Assembly (NCBI GenBank): GCA_026874595.1
Contig: CM049316.1
Coordinates: 57,049,676 to 57,113,675 of the forward strand
Direction: 5' to 3'
Source of the DNA: Sipunculus nudus
Taxonomy: Eukaryota > Annelida > Sipuncula > Golfingiida > Sipunculidae
DNA length: 64,000 bases
Below the pieces are notes generated by a model, which searched no databases, was not told the origin of the DNA, and saw nothing but the letters and a program-made list of their open reading frames with translations. Shown here piece by piece: positions 40,628 to 51,780 of the stretch (the first letter of the stretch is position 1; every line of letters starts with the position of its first letter). A program made the translations under genes and the position numbers.

Positions 40628-41017
40628 ATGTGCTTTTCCTGGTTGAGTTTGCTATTTAGTTTAGCATATAAGGGCATAAAATATATACCAGTTGCCTTGG
40701 GTGATACCCGGCGTGGTTTTCCCTTCTATGCAGTGTTTTGTGCTGGCAAAGTTCTCAGTCGCTTTTTAGGAGATGTTCTCCGGCATGGAAACAATTTTTG
40801 CCAAGTGTATGTGGTGTCTGACATGCTGCATGTCTGCCTTGTGGGTTTTGCGTATCGCCTAGAGAGTTCTCGATTTTGGCAGGGTACCACCTTTCACCTA
40901 GAGTATTTGTATCTGGTATGGTGGCGCCACTTTCATAGGATTGTACCTGTCATCATATCTAAACCTGGCTATAACATCAACCAGCACAAATTTGTTTCTC
41001 TTAAGTATTCGGAGTAA
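40628..41017 (+). CDS. Unrecognised 129-codon open frame (unit 2)
   Basis: Second copy of the frame at 34,119-34,508, one residue different. No recognised domain. Because the two copies are a recent duplication, retention of the frame is weak evidence for function. Confidence 0.2.
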   Translation: MCFSWLSLLFSLAYKGIKYIPVALGDTRRGFPFYAVFCAGKVLSRFLGDVLRHGNNFCQVYVVSDMLHVCLVGFAYRLESSRFWQGTTFHLEYLYLVWWRHFHRIVPVIISKPGYNINQHKFVSLKYSE

Positions 41018-43203
41018 TTAAAACAAATTAGATCAATGTGCATACCTAACACACCAGTTAATCTGGCATCACTCATTTAGAAGCTTAACTTGTTTAATTA
41101 GGTTAATTTCATTGAAATCCTATCAATAATATTAAAAGGTGAGCAACACACACAAATACTTAACATGTTGAATAAATACACGAATAAAATGAATAAATAA
41201 GCTGACTTCAAGTTCATGTCCACTCTATATTGCATTTAAGAGTAATGATAATTTAATATAAATAACAAACCACATATACATTGCTGGATGGGTAGAACAT
41301 TTATTTTTGTACCCAAAATACATATTTCACTGCGGATTCGAGTTAAGAAATGTTAATGTTGTGGTGTCAATCTGAGTACTACAAATCAAGTTAGCCATTA
41401 CACATAATCTGAATCTAAAGAGCTTGATAAAAAAGAAATAAATAATGATAATAATCAGAATGATAATAGTCTTCATGATAAAATAATGATGTATAAAAAA
41501 ATAAACTGGAAACTGTAAATGCTAGAAACAGATTAAAGAAAGAAATTCTCATTATTCAAATAAACTAATGAATAGGTAACTAACACTGATATCTAATTTG
41601 AATGTCATATTTACAGATACTTGTAGGGTTATAAACAACTCTGATTTAACAAAATTCTTGGGCAGCACTGCTTTCCGTTTTCCCTAAATTAAAGTCATGT
41701 ATAGATGTTGTATATTACAGGTATACTTTCTTTAACTGATTAAAACAACTGTGCAGTCGTTAAATTATTTGAAAGTATTATTTCATGCATTACTATACTT
41801 AAGTTCACCTGTAATAATATAAGGTCATCTTACATTTAGCAAAGAAATTTCGCTGTTACCTGATTATTATTACTTGGTCAGTTGTAGTTCGTATTTTAGT
41901 GAGAGGGCATGTTTCAGCCAAGCGGGGCTTAAAATACCGTCTAGATTTTGAGGCCAAACAGGGCACAGAAAAAATACTGATTATAAAAAGCTTACCTGAG
42001 GGTAATGCATATACGTCTTAACACTGATCAGATGATGATGCAGTGTGCGAGTGAATCTCGCTGTATTATTAGACCTGTGGTCGAAATATTAATTAGCCCA
42101 GTGAGGGGGCATGTTTCAGCCAGGCGGGGCTTTAAATGAATACCGTTACAGTTGTGAGGCCATGCAGACAGGGCACAAAGAAAATACTGTCCATTTAATC
42201 TGATACGTTGGTTACTTTTGCCAATCTTGTATCTTTGGGCTATACACGGATTGGGGACCATAGTTACCCCTAGTTTTATATACTCCACATAAAACGGAGA
42301 AATAAGCCCGGATTATGCCTATTGGAGGGTCCCTTTATGTAACCGTTGTCAAGTTTATTTAATCATGTATAGTTGAAAACTTAGATCAAGTGTTTAACTG
42401 TTTTAATGTTTTACCAAGGGGCCGCTTATCAGCATTCTTTATGTTTCATTATGTATAAATTTTTGTGAGTTTTTTTTTAAATAGTCATGTCTAGGTAATT
42501 GTCGCAAAAATTATACTTGTGTCATAAGGACAGATACTGCCGCTGTTGTATTCTATTTTCAAAGGCTCAATTTTTGCATGAACCAGTTGTCAGCCATCAG
42601 TGCAGCCTTCCCAGTGTGGTCCGGCTCAGCTCTTCTGCGACAGCAATCTGAACCTGAGTTAACACACCACTACAGCCAGATATTGGACGCTTTTATAAAT
42701 GCAGAACACCTTTAGTTAATACTGAGGCCTGTTGTGCCACCAACTGGACTGATATGTCATTAAAACCTATATGGCCACCTGGCTCACTAATGGACTATAA
42801 CATGTAACAACTTATTGTACCTGGTGCATGTTGAATTTCAGTGATGTGTCTTTGAACGTTTTATAATGTTTCTGAATGTCCAATAAAAATTACACAATCC
42901 CTGAACTTTCAAAACAACTATTAGACTGCAAAGTCCCTAATCACTGGAGGTACTGTGTGGGGGGAGAACACTCCCTACCCGCTGTTGTAGCATTGGATAA
43001 ACCTACCTCCCCCTCCCAACATGGGAGTTAGGGGTTGGGTCGCCGGCTAACAGCCTATACACAGCCTGCCAGCCATGTTTTGGTCATATAAGAAACAAAC
43101 AAAAACAAATTCTCCTCTCCACAGGCTAGATATCATGACTGCTATCGCAAAATTTTCCACTCTAGTGTAAAATTTTCCCTATAGGGGGGAAGGATGTAAC
43201 ATT

Positions 43204-46200
43204 ATAATAAATAATATAATATAATAAATAGTTTATTCAAGTATAAAGGCCTCCGGCCCATAGAACCATAAAATCAACATAACATCACTTAACATGATAA
43301 TTTGTGGTGCTTAACCTTGGCGATGCACATGCGTTAAAAGTCAACTGAAATAAATTGGTACAAGAAGGTAATAAATAAAAATAGTTTTAAAAATATTCCA
43401 ACAGTTTGCAAATGTGTGTGTAAGGCTTACATATATGAATAAATGAAAAACATTATAACGTGTCCTGGATAACAATGAACTCTTAGCTAACACACATGTA
43501 CAGGGCGGAATACAAACAAAGACGCTGAAATCGCAAGGCAGTGTAAGTGCTGCCATCTACCATCAGATAAGTGTATCAACTAGACTTAATCTTAATTTTG
43601 GAAATACACATGCATTATAAATCAACTAATATTACAATTTTATATAACAGCTTGTCACAAAACGAATAAAACAAAAAAAAAATAAGAAGAAGAAGAAATT
43701 CCAACAGTTCGTATATCCGTGTGTAAGACTTACAATACACCAGTAAATGGAAATAACATTGTTACGCGTACTGAAAACAATTTATGAACTCTTTACAATG
43801 ACATATGACATTTTATCAACACATGCTGAAACTGCTTGGTAATGTAAGTGCTGCCATCTATAATGAGATAAGTGTATCAACTCCATTTATCTCTAACCAC
43901 TTATGAAGTAAATAAGAAACATGAGACTCAAGGATTATTATATAACAGCCCAAATAGGTAGCAGATTTGTAAAACAAATCTACTACATTATAAATGTAGG
44001 AAACATACAATAAATAGATGTGAATATATATCACCAGAAGTATGTTTTTAAATAATAATTTTTCAGTTTGAGTTCTTATTATTGGATAGTGATTTGTGCA
44101 TGTAACCATTCATGGCTAGATTATTTCAGTTTTAAAATTTGAGCAAGTGTTTTTCATATATCAGCACAGTGTTACCCTAATCCTTGGTTAATATACAGGT
44201 CTCTTTTTCTGAAAGAGTAGTGTATATACATTGCCAAGTTATTCAAAGCATAGACATTTTTGCATGACATAAGATGAATAAAATTTTCTTTGTTTCTTCC
44301 AACAATATATTCACTTAAAAACTTTCTCCTTAAACATGCATATAAATTACATTCCATTATAAAATGAAATTCATCTTCAATAACACTTATTCCTTCGTTA
44401 AAACAAAAGATACATATACGTTCTGATTCAGAGATTTTATGCCTTCTACCAGTCTCTATTTCAAGATCATGGAGTGAGCATCTTAATCTAGTTAAACTCT
44501 GCCTGTGTTTCACATTTGGCACACAAGACAGATATTTTTTCAGTTTCTAGTAAGGATTTATATTGTATATAAGTTTGTAACCTTTTATTTTTTGTCATTT
44601 GTTGCTGCCATTCTTGTAAACAAATATCATGAGCTCGCTGTTCAAATACTTTGAGGAATACATCAACATCATCAACATCTTGGACAATCCAAATACAACC
44701 AAATCCATAGGAATAAATTAAATTTTTCACCTGTGTTGCCCAATTTCTTCGGCCAACTGCATCCAACTGATATAAACAGTAGTAAGCTTGCTTCACAAGC
44801 CTACTGTCTGGCATGTGTAATATTTTCATCCAATATTTTATCAATTTTATAATACAATATAATTTAACTGGAAGTCTTCCACATTCACCCAAGACAGCAG
44901 CGTTTGGTGCTGATGAATTCAGCTTAAGCAGAAACTTGCAAAATTTAGTTTGTACTCTTTCTATATCATTACATTTACCTCCTCCCCATATTTCACTTCC
45001 ATATGTCAGTACAGGCATTACCATTGTATCAAAGATATGAAATAGTTGAGAGATTGATGTAGATTTATAATTATTAGAATATTTCTTTATTAAACCTATT
45101 GCTTTCTGTGCTTGATTTGCCTGGTATTTGTGACATTTAGACCATTTAGCAAAACTAGAGAAAATTGTACCAAGATATTTATAAGAACTAATAGTTTCGA
45201 TATTACAATTCATAAATTTCCATTTCTCACATTTTCTCAACTTCCCACTATTCCTAAATACAACCACCTTTGTTTTTCCTAGATTCAAGTTCATGTTAAA
45301 TGTTTGACAGAAACATTCTAAAGTATTTATGTGCTTTTGGAGATTCCCGACTGTGTCTGCCAACAAAACAATATCATCCGCATACATAAGCATATGGAGA
45401 TTTGGTGCATCTTCTGTTAAAGATATACCTTGCTACCCAGATTCATGAATCAGATTGTATAGTTCATTCATAAAAATAATAAAGAGAGTGGGACTGATCA
45501 TACACCCTTGTCTGGTCCCAATCTCACATTGAAAGTAATCAGACAGGCCTGTTTCTGATAAAACACATGATTGTAGTTGAGTATACATTGAATTGATAAT
45601 GTTCAGAAAGTTTCCTGTTACACCATTTTTTTGTAAAACACACATCAATAAATTATGTCTAATGCTGTCGAAAGCCCTGGAAAAATCAACAAATAATGCA
45701 TAAACTCTGCCTCGTGGTTTTGTAATGTATTTTTGTATAGTGGTCATAAGAATAAACATGTTATCAGTAGTACTACGGTTCCGCCTGAATACTGCTTGTT
45801 CCTCCACAAGTATGTTCTCACTTTCAGCCCATTTTACCAACCTGTTATTTAATATTTTACAGAAAATTTTCCCTAAACAGTTTAATAATGAAATTCCTCT
45901 ATAGTTATTAATATCACACCTGTCACCATTTTTGTAAAGAGGAATAATGATTGCCTGTGCCCAGTTTTTTAGGATATATTCCACAACTAAGGATTTCATT
46001 AAATAATACTACCAACATGTCCTGAAGGTTATCAACATTATCTTTGTACAACTCTGCAACCAGCCCATCTGGTCCAGGTGCTTTGTTATTTTTCATTTCC
46101 CGTATCACCTTTGTTATTTCAAAAGAGGTTATTCTTTTATTCAGTTCTGATTCTTGAGAACTTTCATGTGCATCCATGTTTGGTATAAATAATTCTGTGA

Positions 46201-47142
46201 CATGTTCAGAAGTATTATTTGAGTAGTTTTTATCAGTATACAACTGTTTAAAATGCTGATACCATTCCAGTTTTGATATGTTGTTTCTGTGATTAATGTA
46301 CCCTCTGATGCGTTTCATTGTTTGCCACATTTCCTTAGTTGATTGACATCTCAACAAGTTCTCTTTTATTTTCCTCTCGTGTATTTCTTTCTTTTTAGCA
46401 CACAGATTTTTGAATACCTTTTTCTTTTCTCTATATACATTTAAGTCGGCTTGTTTGTTTGAAAGTCTGTATTTGTTTAATGATTTGTACTTTTCATGTT
46501 TGGACATTTTGCACTCATGATCCCACTATTTTGGCTGTGTTCCTAATTTCACTGCCCCACTGTTTTTTTTTCTTGTATGTACATTTTGCAACATGTTGCA
46601 AAAGTAACATAATTATGTCAGCTGCAATGGTAGGGTTTTGATTAACATTTAAATAAAATTGATCCACAAAATTTGACACATTATCATCATCTTCCCATGC
46701 AAACTGATTTGTTTTCTGTTCTCTGTATTGTATCCATGGGTTTTCTATAATGGCTTCATCCCCTGTGGACAGCCCCCTTTCTCTCCTAGTACACAGATAA
46801 GATGATATAGGGAAATGATCAGACAGATCCATATTTAAGACCTCAAACTTAGTAGAAGAGGTAAACATATCAGTACTAACAATAATATAGTCAATGATGC
46901 TCTTTCCAATTCTTGAGCAGAATGTATATTCCCCTTGCTGGTCAGAATCGAATCTACCATTTAATATGCATATATTTAAAACAAAACAAAGTTCTTGCAG
47001 GGATTTACCAAACTTATTAACTATTTGGTCTTTACTTTTTCTTTCTCTTATTAAAGAAATATCATTAGATTCAAACCATGGGAAAGAGTCATTATCACCA
47101 GTCAGAACATCCTGTAGATATCCCATTCTTGCATTAATGCAA
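43204..47142 (-). mobile_element. 5'-truncated LINE with 11-bp target-site duplication
   Basis: Bounded by GATGTAACATT at 43,193-43,203 and again at 47,143-47,153. The 3' end (left side) has a TAATA-rich tail. Order on the minus strand: last part of an APE-type endonuclease, linker, reverse transcriptase, C-terminal CCHC-like segment. About 3.94 kb long. It landed at the first bases of the LTR element's 3' LTR, so it is younger than that element. The clade is uncertain (APE-RT type, L2/CR1-like broad group). Confidence 0.85.
44172..47140 (-). pseudogene. LINE ORF2: endonuclease-RT, broken frame
   Basis: From 47,140 down: INARMGYLQ (endonuclease), ending with the SDHFPI motif of APE nucleases; then NNKAPGPDGLVAELYK (RT start), NNYRGISLLN, YALFVDFSRAFDSI, IGTRQGCMISP, MYADDIVLLAD (catalytic), thumb, and the tail ERICIFCFNEG...EDEFHFIMEC (C-x2-C...H-x4-C). 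The frame shifts three times, near 46,510, 45,960 and 44,500, and is interrupted by one in-frame TAG (45,433-45,435) just before the YADD motif. The N-terminal half of the endonuclease and any ORF1 are missing. It is not functional. Upstream residues open in the same frame to 47,297 come from the LTR, not the LINE. Confidence 0.88.
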
Positions 47143-47144
47143 GA

Positions 47145-47580
47145 TGTAACATTCTTGCCCTTTGACCTGGCAAGGGGTGGGGCATCAACACTGACTTCGC
47201 CCTCTGCCCCTCTGGGATAAAACCCCCTTGCCCTGGCAATTCCAGGCTCTCTTGGATCATCGAGCAGTGGACCCCCTATGCCTGCCCTCTGTGGCAATCA
47301 GAGGGTATATGGCTTCTTTTTCACCTTGGGGTTGGTTTTACGAAAGTGTCGGCTACCCAGGTGAAGAGCCACCCACTTCCAAAGAGCAGTCCTATTATCT
47401 AGCCTGGTAAGTATATTTCTGTTTCATTTATAAGTTCCGATAATAATATGCAGTCCTGATAATTTGAAGGGTAAGGCTCTAAATTTTATTCCAGTAAAAA
47501 TGTGTTATTTTATCTCTTTTAATTGTGCGAGTGCATGTTGCCCAAGCCCAATTTCCTCCCAGAATAAATAAGCAGCTGCA
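47145..47580 (+). mobile_element. 3' LTR remainder
   Basis: Same sequence as the LTRs at 30,904 and 37,449, minus a 50-bp block, followed by ATAC (target duplication). Confidence 0.75.
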
Positions 47581-47948
47581 ATACTATTTCGCCGAAATGC
47601 CGTCCCTAACATATGCCACCCGGGGCGGACCCCCCCCCGCCCCCCCCCCCATACCCCCCTCCCCCCCCCCCCCCCCTTCCTCCTTAGGTACGCCATTTAA
47701 TGACGTTATTGGGGATACCCTTGTACGATGTTCTGTGTAGGCGGAGTTCCGACCTCGCCATATTCAAGCGGAGTTCTGAAATCGCAGCAAAGCGCATTTT
47801 CCATGTCCGAAATGAGAGGAAACACTTTTATTTATGATACTTTAGTTCCAACCTTATCGATATCCGGACCAGTGGAAACACAGATTAAAGGTACGGTCAG
47901 TATTTTACCATCTACACCGCAACTGCTGCCTATAATAATAATAATAAT

Positions 47949-47992
<44 letters not shown>

Positions 47993-48799
47993 ACGGAACC
48001 TAATATAAATAGATCATGTATGCGTGATGAACACAAATTTTGTAATGGAGATAATATAATATCAGATTCTGTAACACTAGGCAGCGTGAAATGTCTAGGG
48101 GAATGAATAAAGAAGTCAGTGGTTTTTTTGTTAACAAATAACTATAATTTATTCTTAAAACAACCCTAACAATACAATACACTAAATCAATACAATTATA
48201 CAGTAAAACAGCGGTATAGCAACAAGTCAATACAATCTCACAGAAAATAATGTGCACAGTACCTGGATACCAACACCTTCACCGAGATAAGTTCTTTAAA
48301 TGTATACTCTCGGAGAATGACTGTCCAGTGTAAAGCTCTTGTAACAACCAAGAAAGTAAACTGAAGTCCAAATGCACAAAATCCAGGAGAGAGTCTTTGA
48401 AAATCTATAATTCCCGCATTAGTCAGATAAGGTCCTAGAAACTGACACGCGCTTCTGCGTCCGCTGGAATCTTCTCTGCTCTGTCTCTCTGCCTGGTTCT
48501 AAAACACAGCCCCCTTATTTACCTTCACACCCCAAGCCGAGAATTTTCCACTTCTCGAACAGTCTATAAGATCTTGCACAACACAGTAAACACGTGTTTT
48601 AGGAATTCTCCAGAAAAACCGCGCTGTGTATCTCTAAATACCAGGCTCATCACGTGATCGCGGCCAGGCGTGAAAACCCAAGGCTTACATGACAACGAGA
48701 GCTCAACCAGTACGGATTAATCATAGAATGTAATACGCGGCAAGACACGAGTGCCACAACAGGAGTTACGCCCGTGTCACACAACTAAGAGAGCACCTG

Positions 48800-48802
<3 letters not shown>
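47581..48802. other. Non-coding, poly-C and (ATA)/(TA) tracts
   Basis: C-rich stretch 47,629-47,676, (ATA)n then (TA)n at about 47,932-47,988. The following 800 bp (from TGTTACGGAACC) hold no recognised gene and may be another repeat. Confidence 0.4.

Positions 48803-48853
<51 letters not shown>
48803..48853. repeat. (TA)n microsatellite
   Basis: About 25 TA units directly at the end of the Penelope-like element. Confidence 0.95.
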
Positions 48854-48854
<1 letters not shown>

Positions 48855-48876
48855 CTCTGGAGAAAAACAACACTTA

Positions 48877-48924
48877 ATTCACAACAGTCTGTTTCACGGG
48901 GTGCGACCCGATCATCAGGTGAAT
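48877..48924 (-). ncRNA. Hammerhead ribozyme motif 1
   Basis: Minus strand: ATTCAC, CTGATGA, stem II (CGGG with CCCG around a short loop), GAAAC, a tiny stem III (ACA...TGT, loop GAC), T, then GTGAAT. ATTCAC and GTGAAT pair as a perfect 6-bp stem I. The two core boxes and the minimal stem III are as in hammerheads reported in Penelope-like elements. Predicted cleavage is just before GTGAAT. Confidence 0.72.
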
Positions 48925-49495
48925 GTGGTTAGAATGAAGCTAACGGCGTGGTTTGGAAAGCCGAGACTTTACGAGATTACGAGATTATGCTTTGTGCGAT
49001 TCGGGTCGGGGGGGGGGGACATGTGAAAGACTGACACTGATCCTATTGTCCTCGGGTGCACAATAGGATTGGTCGGGGTACACGTGCGAGACTGGAACAA
49101 AACAGGACTGGGCAAAGAGGTTATTTAAGTTGCAAATTTTATAAATAATACAAAGATAATACCAGGAAGCTCAATTAGCATATTGAACTGATTTCTAATA
49201 GGGTCCTGGAAGCAGTGAACATATCAGTAGTATATATATGATAAAAATATGATATGATAGAAATATACAAGGCAAATATACAAATATAAAATATAAAAGG
49301 CAAATATACTATATTATACATACCAAATGCAATCTACTCGGTAAACTCACCATGATGTAGTGGTAACGCCATGTCCCTCATCACTGCAGAGCAGTGAGAG
49401 AACAACTGCCTGAACAGGTCTGCCCAGCGGATCCTCGTTGGCGGGGGGGGGGGGGGGGGGGGGTTAAGGGGGCACGCTAAAAATAGGTACGAATG

Positions 49496-50680
49496 CTAGG
49501 TTTTAAAATATTTCAGGGTGAATTTGTTTTGATGGCGGCACTTGGAGAGAATTTCAGCTCTTGAGTTCAACAATGATCCAGGGGGGGGGGGGGGGGGGGG
49601 GGGCGTAGCTATAAGTAGCTTTTCAGACAAGCAGAGATCACACTTCCTAGTCCCACAGAAGTAAGGTGCTGCCTTGGCAGATATTTCCCAGGAGAGCTTG
49701 TAATTGATATTGTTGTCTTTTAGTGACCAAATATGTTTAGACAGTTCAGTATTTTTAGCGTGGGATCTGTTCCGAAAGGATTGCTTGTGGTTATTGTATC
49801 TTGTCTTGAAGTCACCTTCAGTACACCCTATGTAGTGTTTCACGTCATTGTCTGTTATAACTGTTGCCTTATAGACAATGCATTTCAGCTGACATTGACC
49901 ATTCATAGGACATTTGTCTTTTTTACGGCAGTTACATTGTTTGTGAGGTACATTCACAGCATTGTCAGTATTTAAAACCTTCATATTATGTTTGCTGACC
50001 AGGTTAGCCATGTTGGGTAGACAGCTATAGCTAATTTTCAAATTGTTCCTGTTGAATAACCTGTGGTACCTGTGATGTTGAGGGAAGTGTTTTTCAACTA
50101 GTTTCATGAATTGTCTGCCAATGTTGGTTTTTACATGACGGCTGTAGGGTGGATTAAACCATATTATTTTCCTTTTCCTGTTTCTTTTACTTTTCACTGT
50201 GGGTTCAACATATTTTAAGCTTTCTGAGAAACCGCTTTTCGCTAAAGCTTTGTCATACATGGGTTTGGCTTTCATAAATAGCTCTTTATTGCAGGAGTTG
50301 TCAGATACACGTTTGCTGATCATCATAGGTATCTGCCTAATGATAGCTGGGGGGTGATTGGATTGTGCGTGGATATAGAGAGGTTCATTGTTCGGTTTTC
50401 TGTAAGGGTAGAAGATGTCATTTTGGAGGTCAAATGTTACGTCTAAGAAATCTGTGCAGGTCAGGTTAGTTTCAATGATTATCTTTAACCCAACATTGGA
50501 AAAGAGTTTGATCATTTTCTTACGGGTGCTGTCTGCTTTGGGTCCAGATATGTTTGGGAAACAACCTAAACCGTCATCACGATACAGGCCTAGAGCATTT
50601 TCACCAAATTCCTTTTTCAACATATCTAGGATGTATAAACCAACAATTTCGCATAATTCAGCGCCATCAAAGTTTCCCAT
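49496..50680 (-). pseudogene. Penelope-like RT (C-terminal part) and GIY-YIG endonuclease
   Basis: A 394-codon open frame. Near the start is NFDGAELCEIVGLYIL and the RT catalytic box LYRDDGL (Tyr33-Asp36). The middle is the Lys-rich WFNPPYSRHVKTNIGR block, then the Cys cluster CNCRKKDKCPMNGQC, then a GIY-YIG domain around residues 270-330 (HYIGCTEGDFKTRYNNHKQSF, then ELSKHIWSL). This order is diagnostic of Penelope-like elements. RT fingers are missing, so the copy is not autonomous. A poly-C run near the end is read as eight prolines. Confidence 0.88.
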
Positions 50681-50705
50681 GGTGACGTCAAAACTAGTAT
50701 GATCT

Positions 50706-50715
50706 TATATATATA

Positions 50716-50788
<73 letters not shown>
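50706..50788. repeat. (TA)n microsatellite between the Penelope pieces
   Basis: About 41 TA units with one interruption, exactly at the junction of the two head-to-tail Penelope-like pieces. Confidence 0.95.
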
Positions 50789-50789
<1 letters not shown>

Positions 50790-51422
50790 TGGAGAAAAAC
50801 AACATTGTAAATTCACAACAGTCCGTTTCACGGGATGCGACCCGATCATCAGGAGAATGTGGTTCGAATGAAGCTAACGGTGTGGTTTGAAAAGCCGAGA
50901 CTTTACGAGATTACGAGATTATGCTTTGTGCGATTCGGGTCGGGGGGGGGACATGTGAAAGACTGACACTGATCCTATTGTCCGATCGGGGGCACAATAG
51001 GGTTGGTCGGGGTACACGTGCGATATTTGAACGTTACAGGGTAAAGCGGTTTGTTGTTGTTTTAGTGTTTATATTTAATACAAAGATATTTGACCAGGAT
51101 GCACAATTAGCGTAGTAGCTGATTTCTAATAGGGTCCTGGGTATACAGTGAATATTTCAGTAGTATACACATATGATATAAAATACACATATACTATGAA
51201 ATACACAATATAAAAGGCAAATATACAATATAAAAGGCAAATATACTATACTCATACCAAGTTGACTCGACTCGATAAACTCACCATAGGGGGGGGGGGG
51301 GGGGTGAGCGGGCACGTTGAATATATGTACGGATGCTAGGTTTTCAAAACATTTCAGAGTGAATTTGTTTTGATGGCGGCACTTTGAGAGAATTTCAGCT
51401 CTTGAGTTCAACAATGATCCAG
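50789..51422 (-). mobile_element. 3' end of a second Penelope-like copy
   Basis: Homologous to 48,857-49,580: last 25 or so codons (SLLNSRAEILSKCRHQNKF), 3' sequence and hammerhead. Homology begins at the poly-C tract (about 51,423-51,437), where the sequence to the right becomes unrelated. It lacks about 110 bp present in the other copy (49,355-49,440). Confidence 0.8.
50811..50858 (-). ncRNA. Hammerhead ribozyme motif 2
   Basis: Second copy with the same core (CTGATGA, CGGG/CCCG stem II, GAAAC). Stem I is ATTCTC with GTGAAT, so one pair is lost, and stem III has a G-U wobble. Possibly weaker than motif 1. Confidence 0.65.
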
Positions 51423-51439
51423 AGGGGGGGGGGGGGGAG

Positions 51440-51742
51440 CCTTCCTTTAGCATGTTAAGTTCAGTGTTTTTTTTTAAATCATCCGCTACAACTGTATCAT
51501 TTACACACAGAAAAATGTGCTTGAATAGGAGCAGCAGTAAATGGGTATATGGTATATATTTCAATGACTGGTAATGATAAATATGGAGTGGGGGGGGGGG
51601 GGGGGGGGGTTAATCCACTTATCTTTGACTAGATTTTAATATCTGATCATCTGTTTCAATTTCATTGTAGGCTAATGCCAATAATGAAACAAAATAGTAT
51701 GATAGCAGCTATAGTCTGTGATGTGGCGTAAGACCGATATTT

Positions 51743-51780
<38 letters not shown>

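Larger units (their letters stand above)
36202..42710 (+). repeat. 6.5-kb tandem duplication, unit 2
   Basis: Second copy of 29,661-36,201. Beyond 42,710 (TTTAGTTAATACTGAGG) the sequence continues uniquely into the 3' part of the LTR element, so this unit is the one joined to the real 3' end. Confidence 0.9.
37449..47580 (+). mobile_element. Non-autonomous LTR element (LARD-like), 3' LTR split by a LINE
   Basis: 5' LTR 37,449-37,934 (486 bp), interior 37,935-43,194 (5.26 kb, no gag or pol found), polypurine tract TATAGGGGGGAAGGA ending at 43,194, and 3' LTR starting TGTAACATT at 43,195. A LINE is inserted there, and the LTR resumes at 47,145-47,580. The four bases ATAC lie just before the 5' LTR and again just after the 3' LTR (47,581-47,584), as expected for a target-site duplication. 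The 3' LTR is 436 bp because of one 50-bp deletion. The LTR ends, primer-site-like sequence and 4-bp duplication suggest the Ty3/gypsy group; without pol this stays uncertain. Confidence 0.72.
48857..50705 (-). mobile_element. Penelope-like element, 5'-truncated
   Basis: Coding part 50,680-49,496 followed by about 640 bp of 3' sequence with a hammerhead motif, ending at (TA)n. The start of the reverse transcriptase is missing: the frame runs straight into another (TA)n tract at 50,706. Head-to-tail with a second, shorter piece (50,789-51,422) that has the same 3' region, the usual arrangement of Penelope-like elements with repeated flanks. Confidence 0.85.

Noticed and set aside
46515..47297. 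Continuous 260-codon frame as a novel protein
   Set aside because: It is a chance fusion of LTR sequence (first 50 or so residues) with the truncated LINE endonuclease across the target-site duplication.
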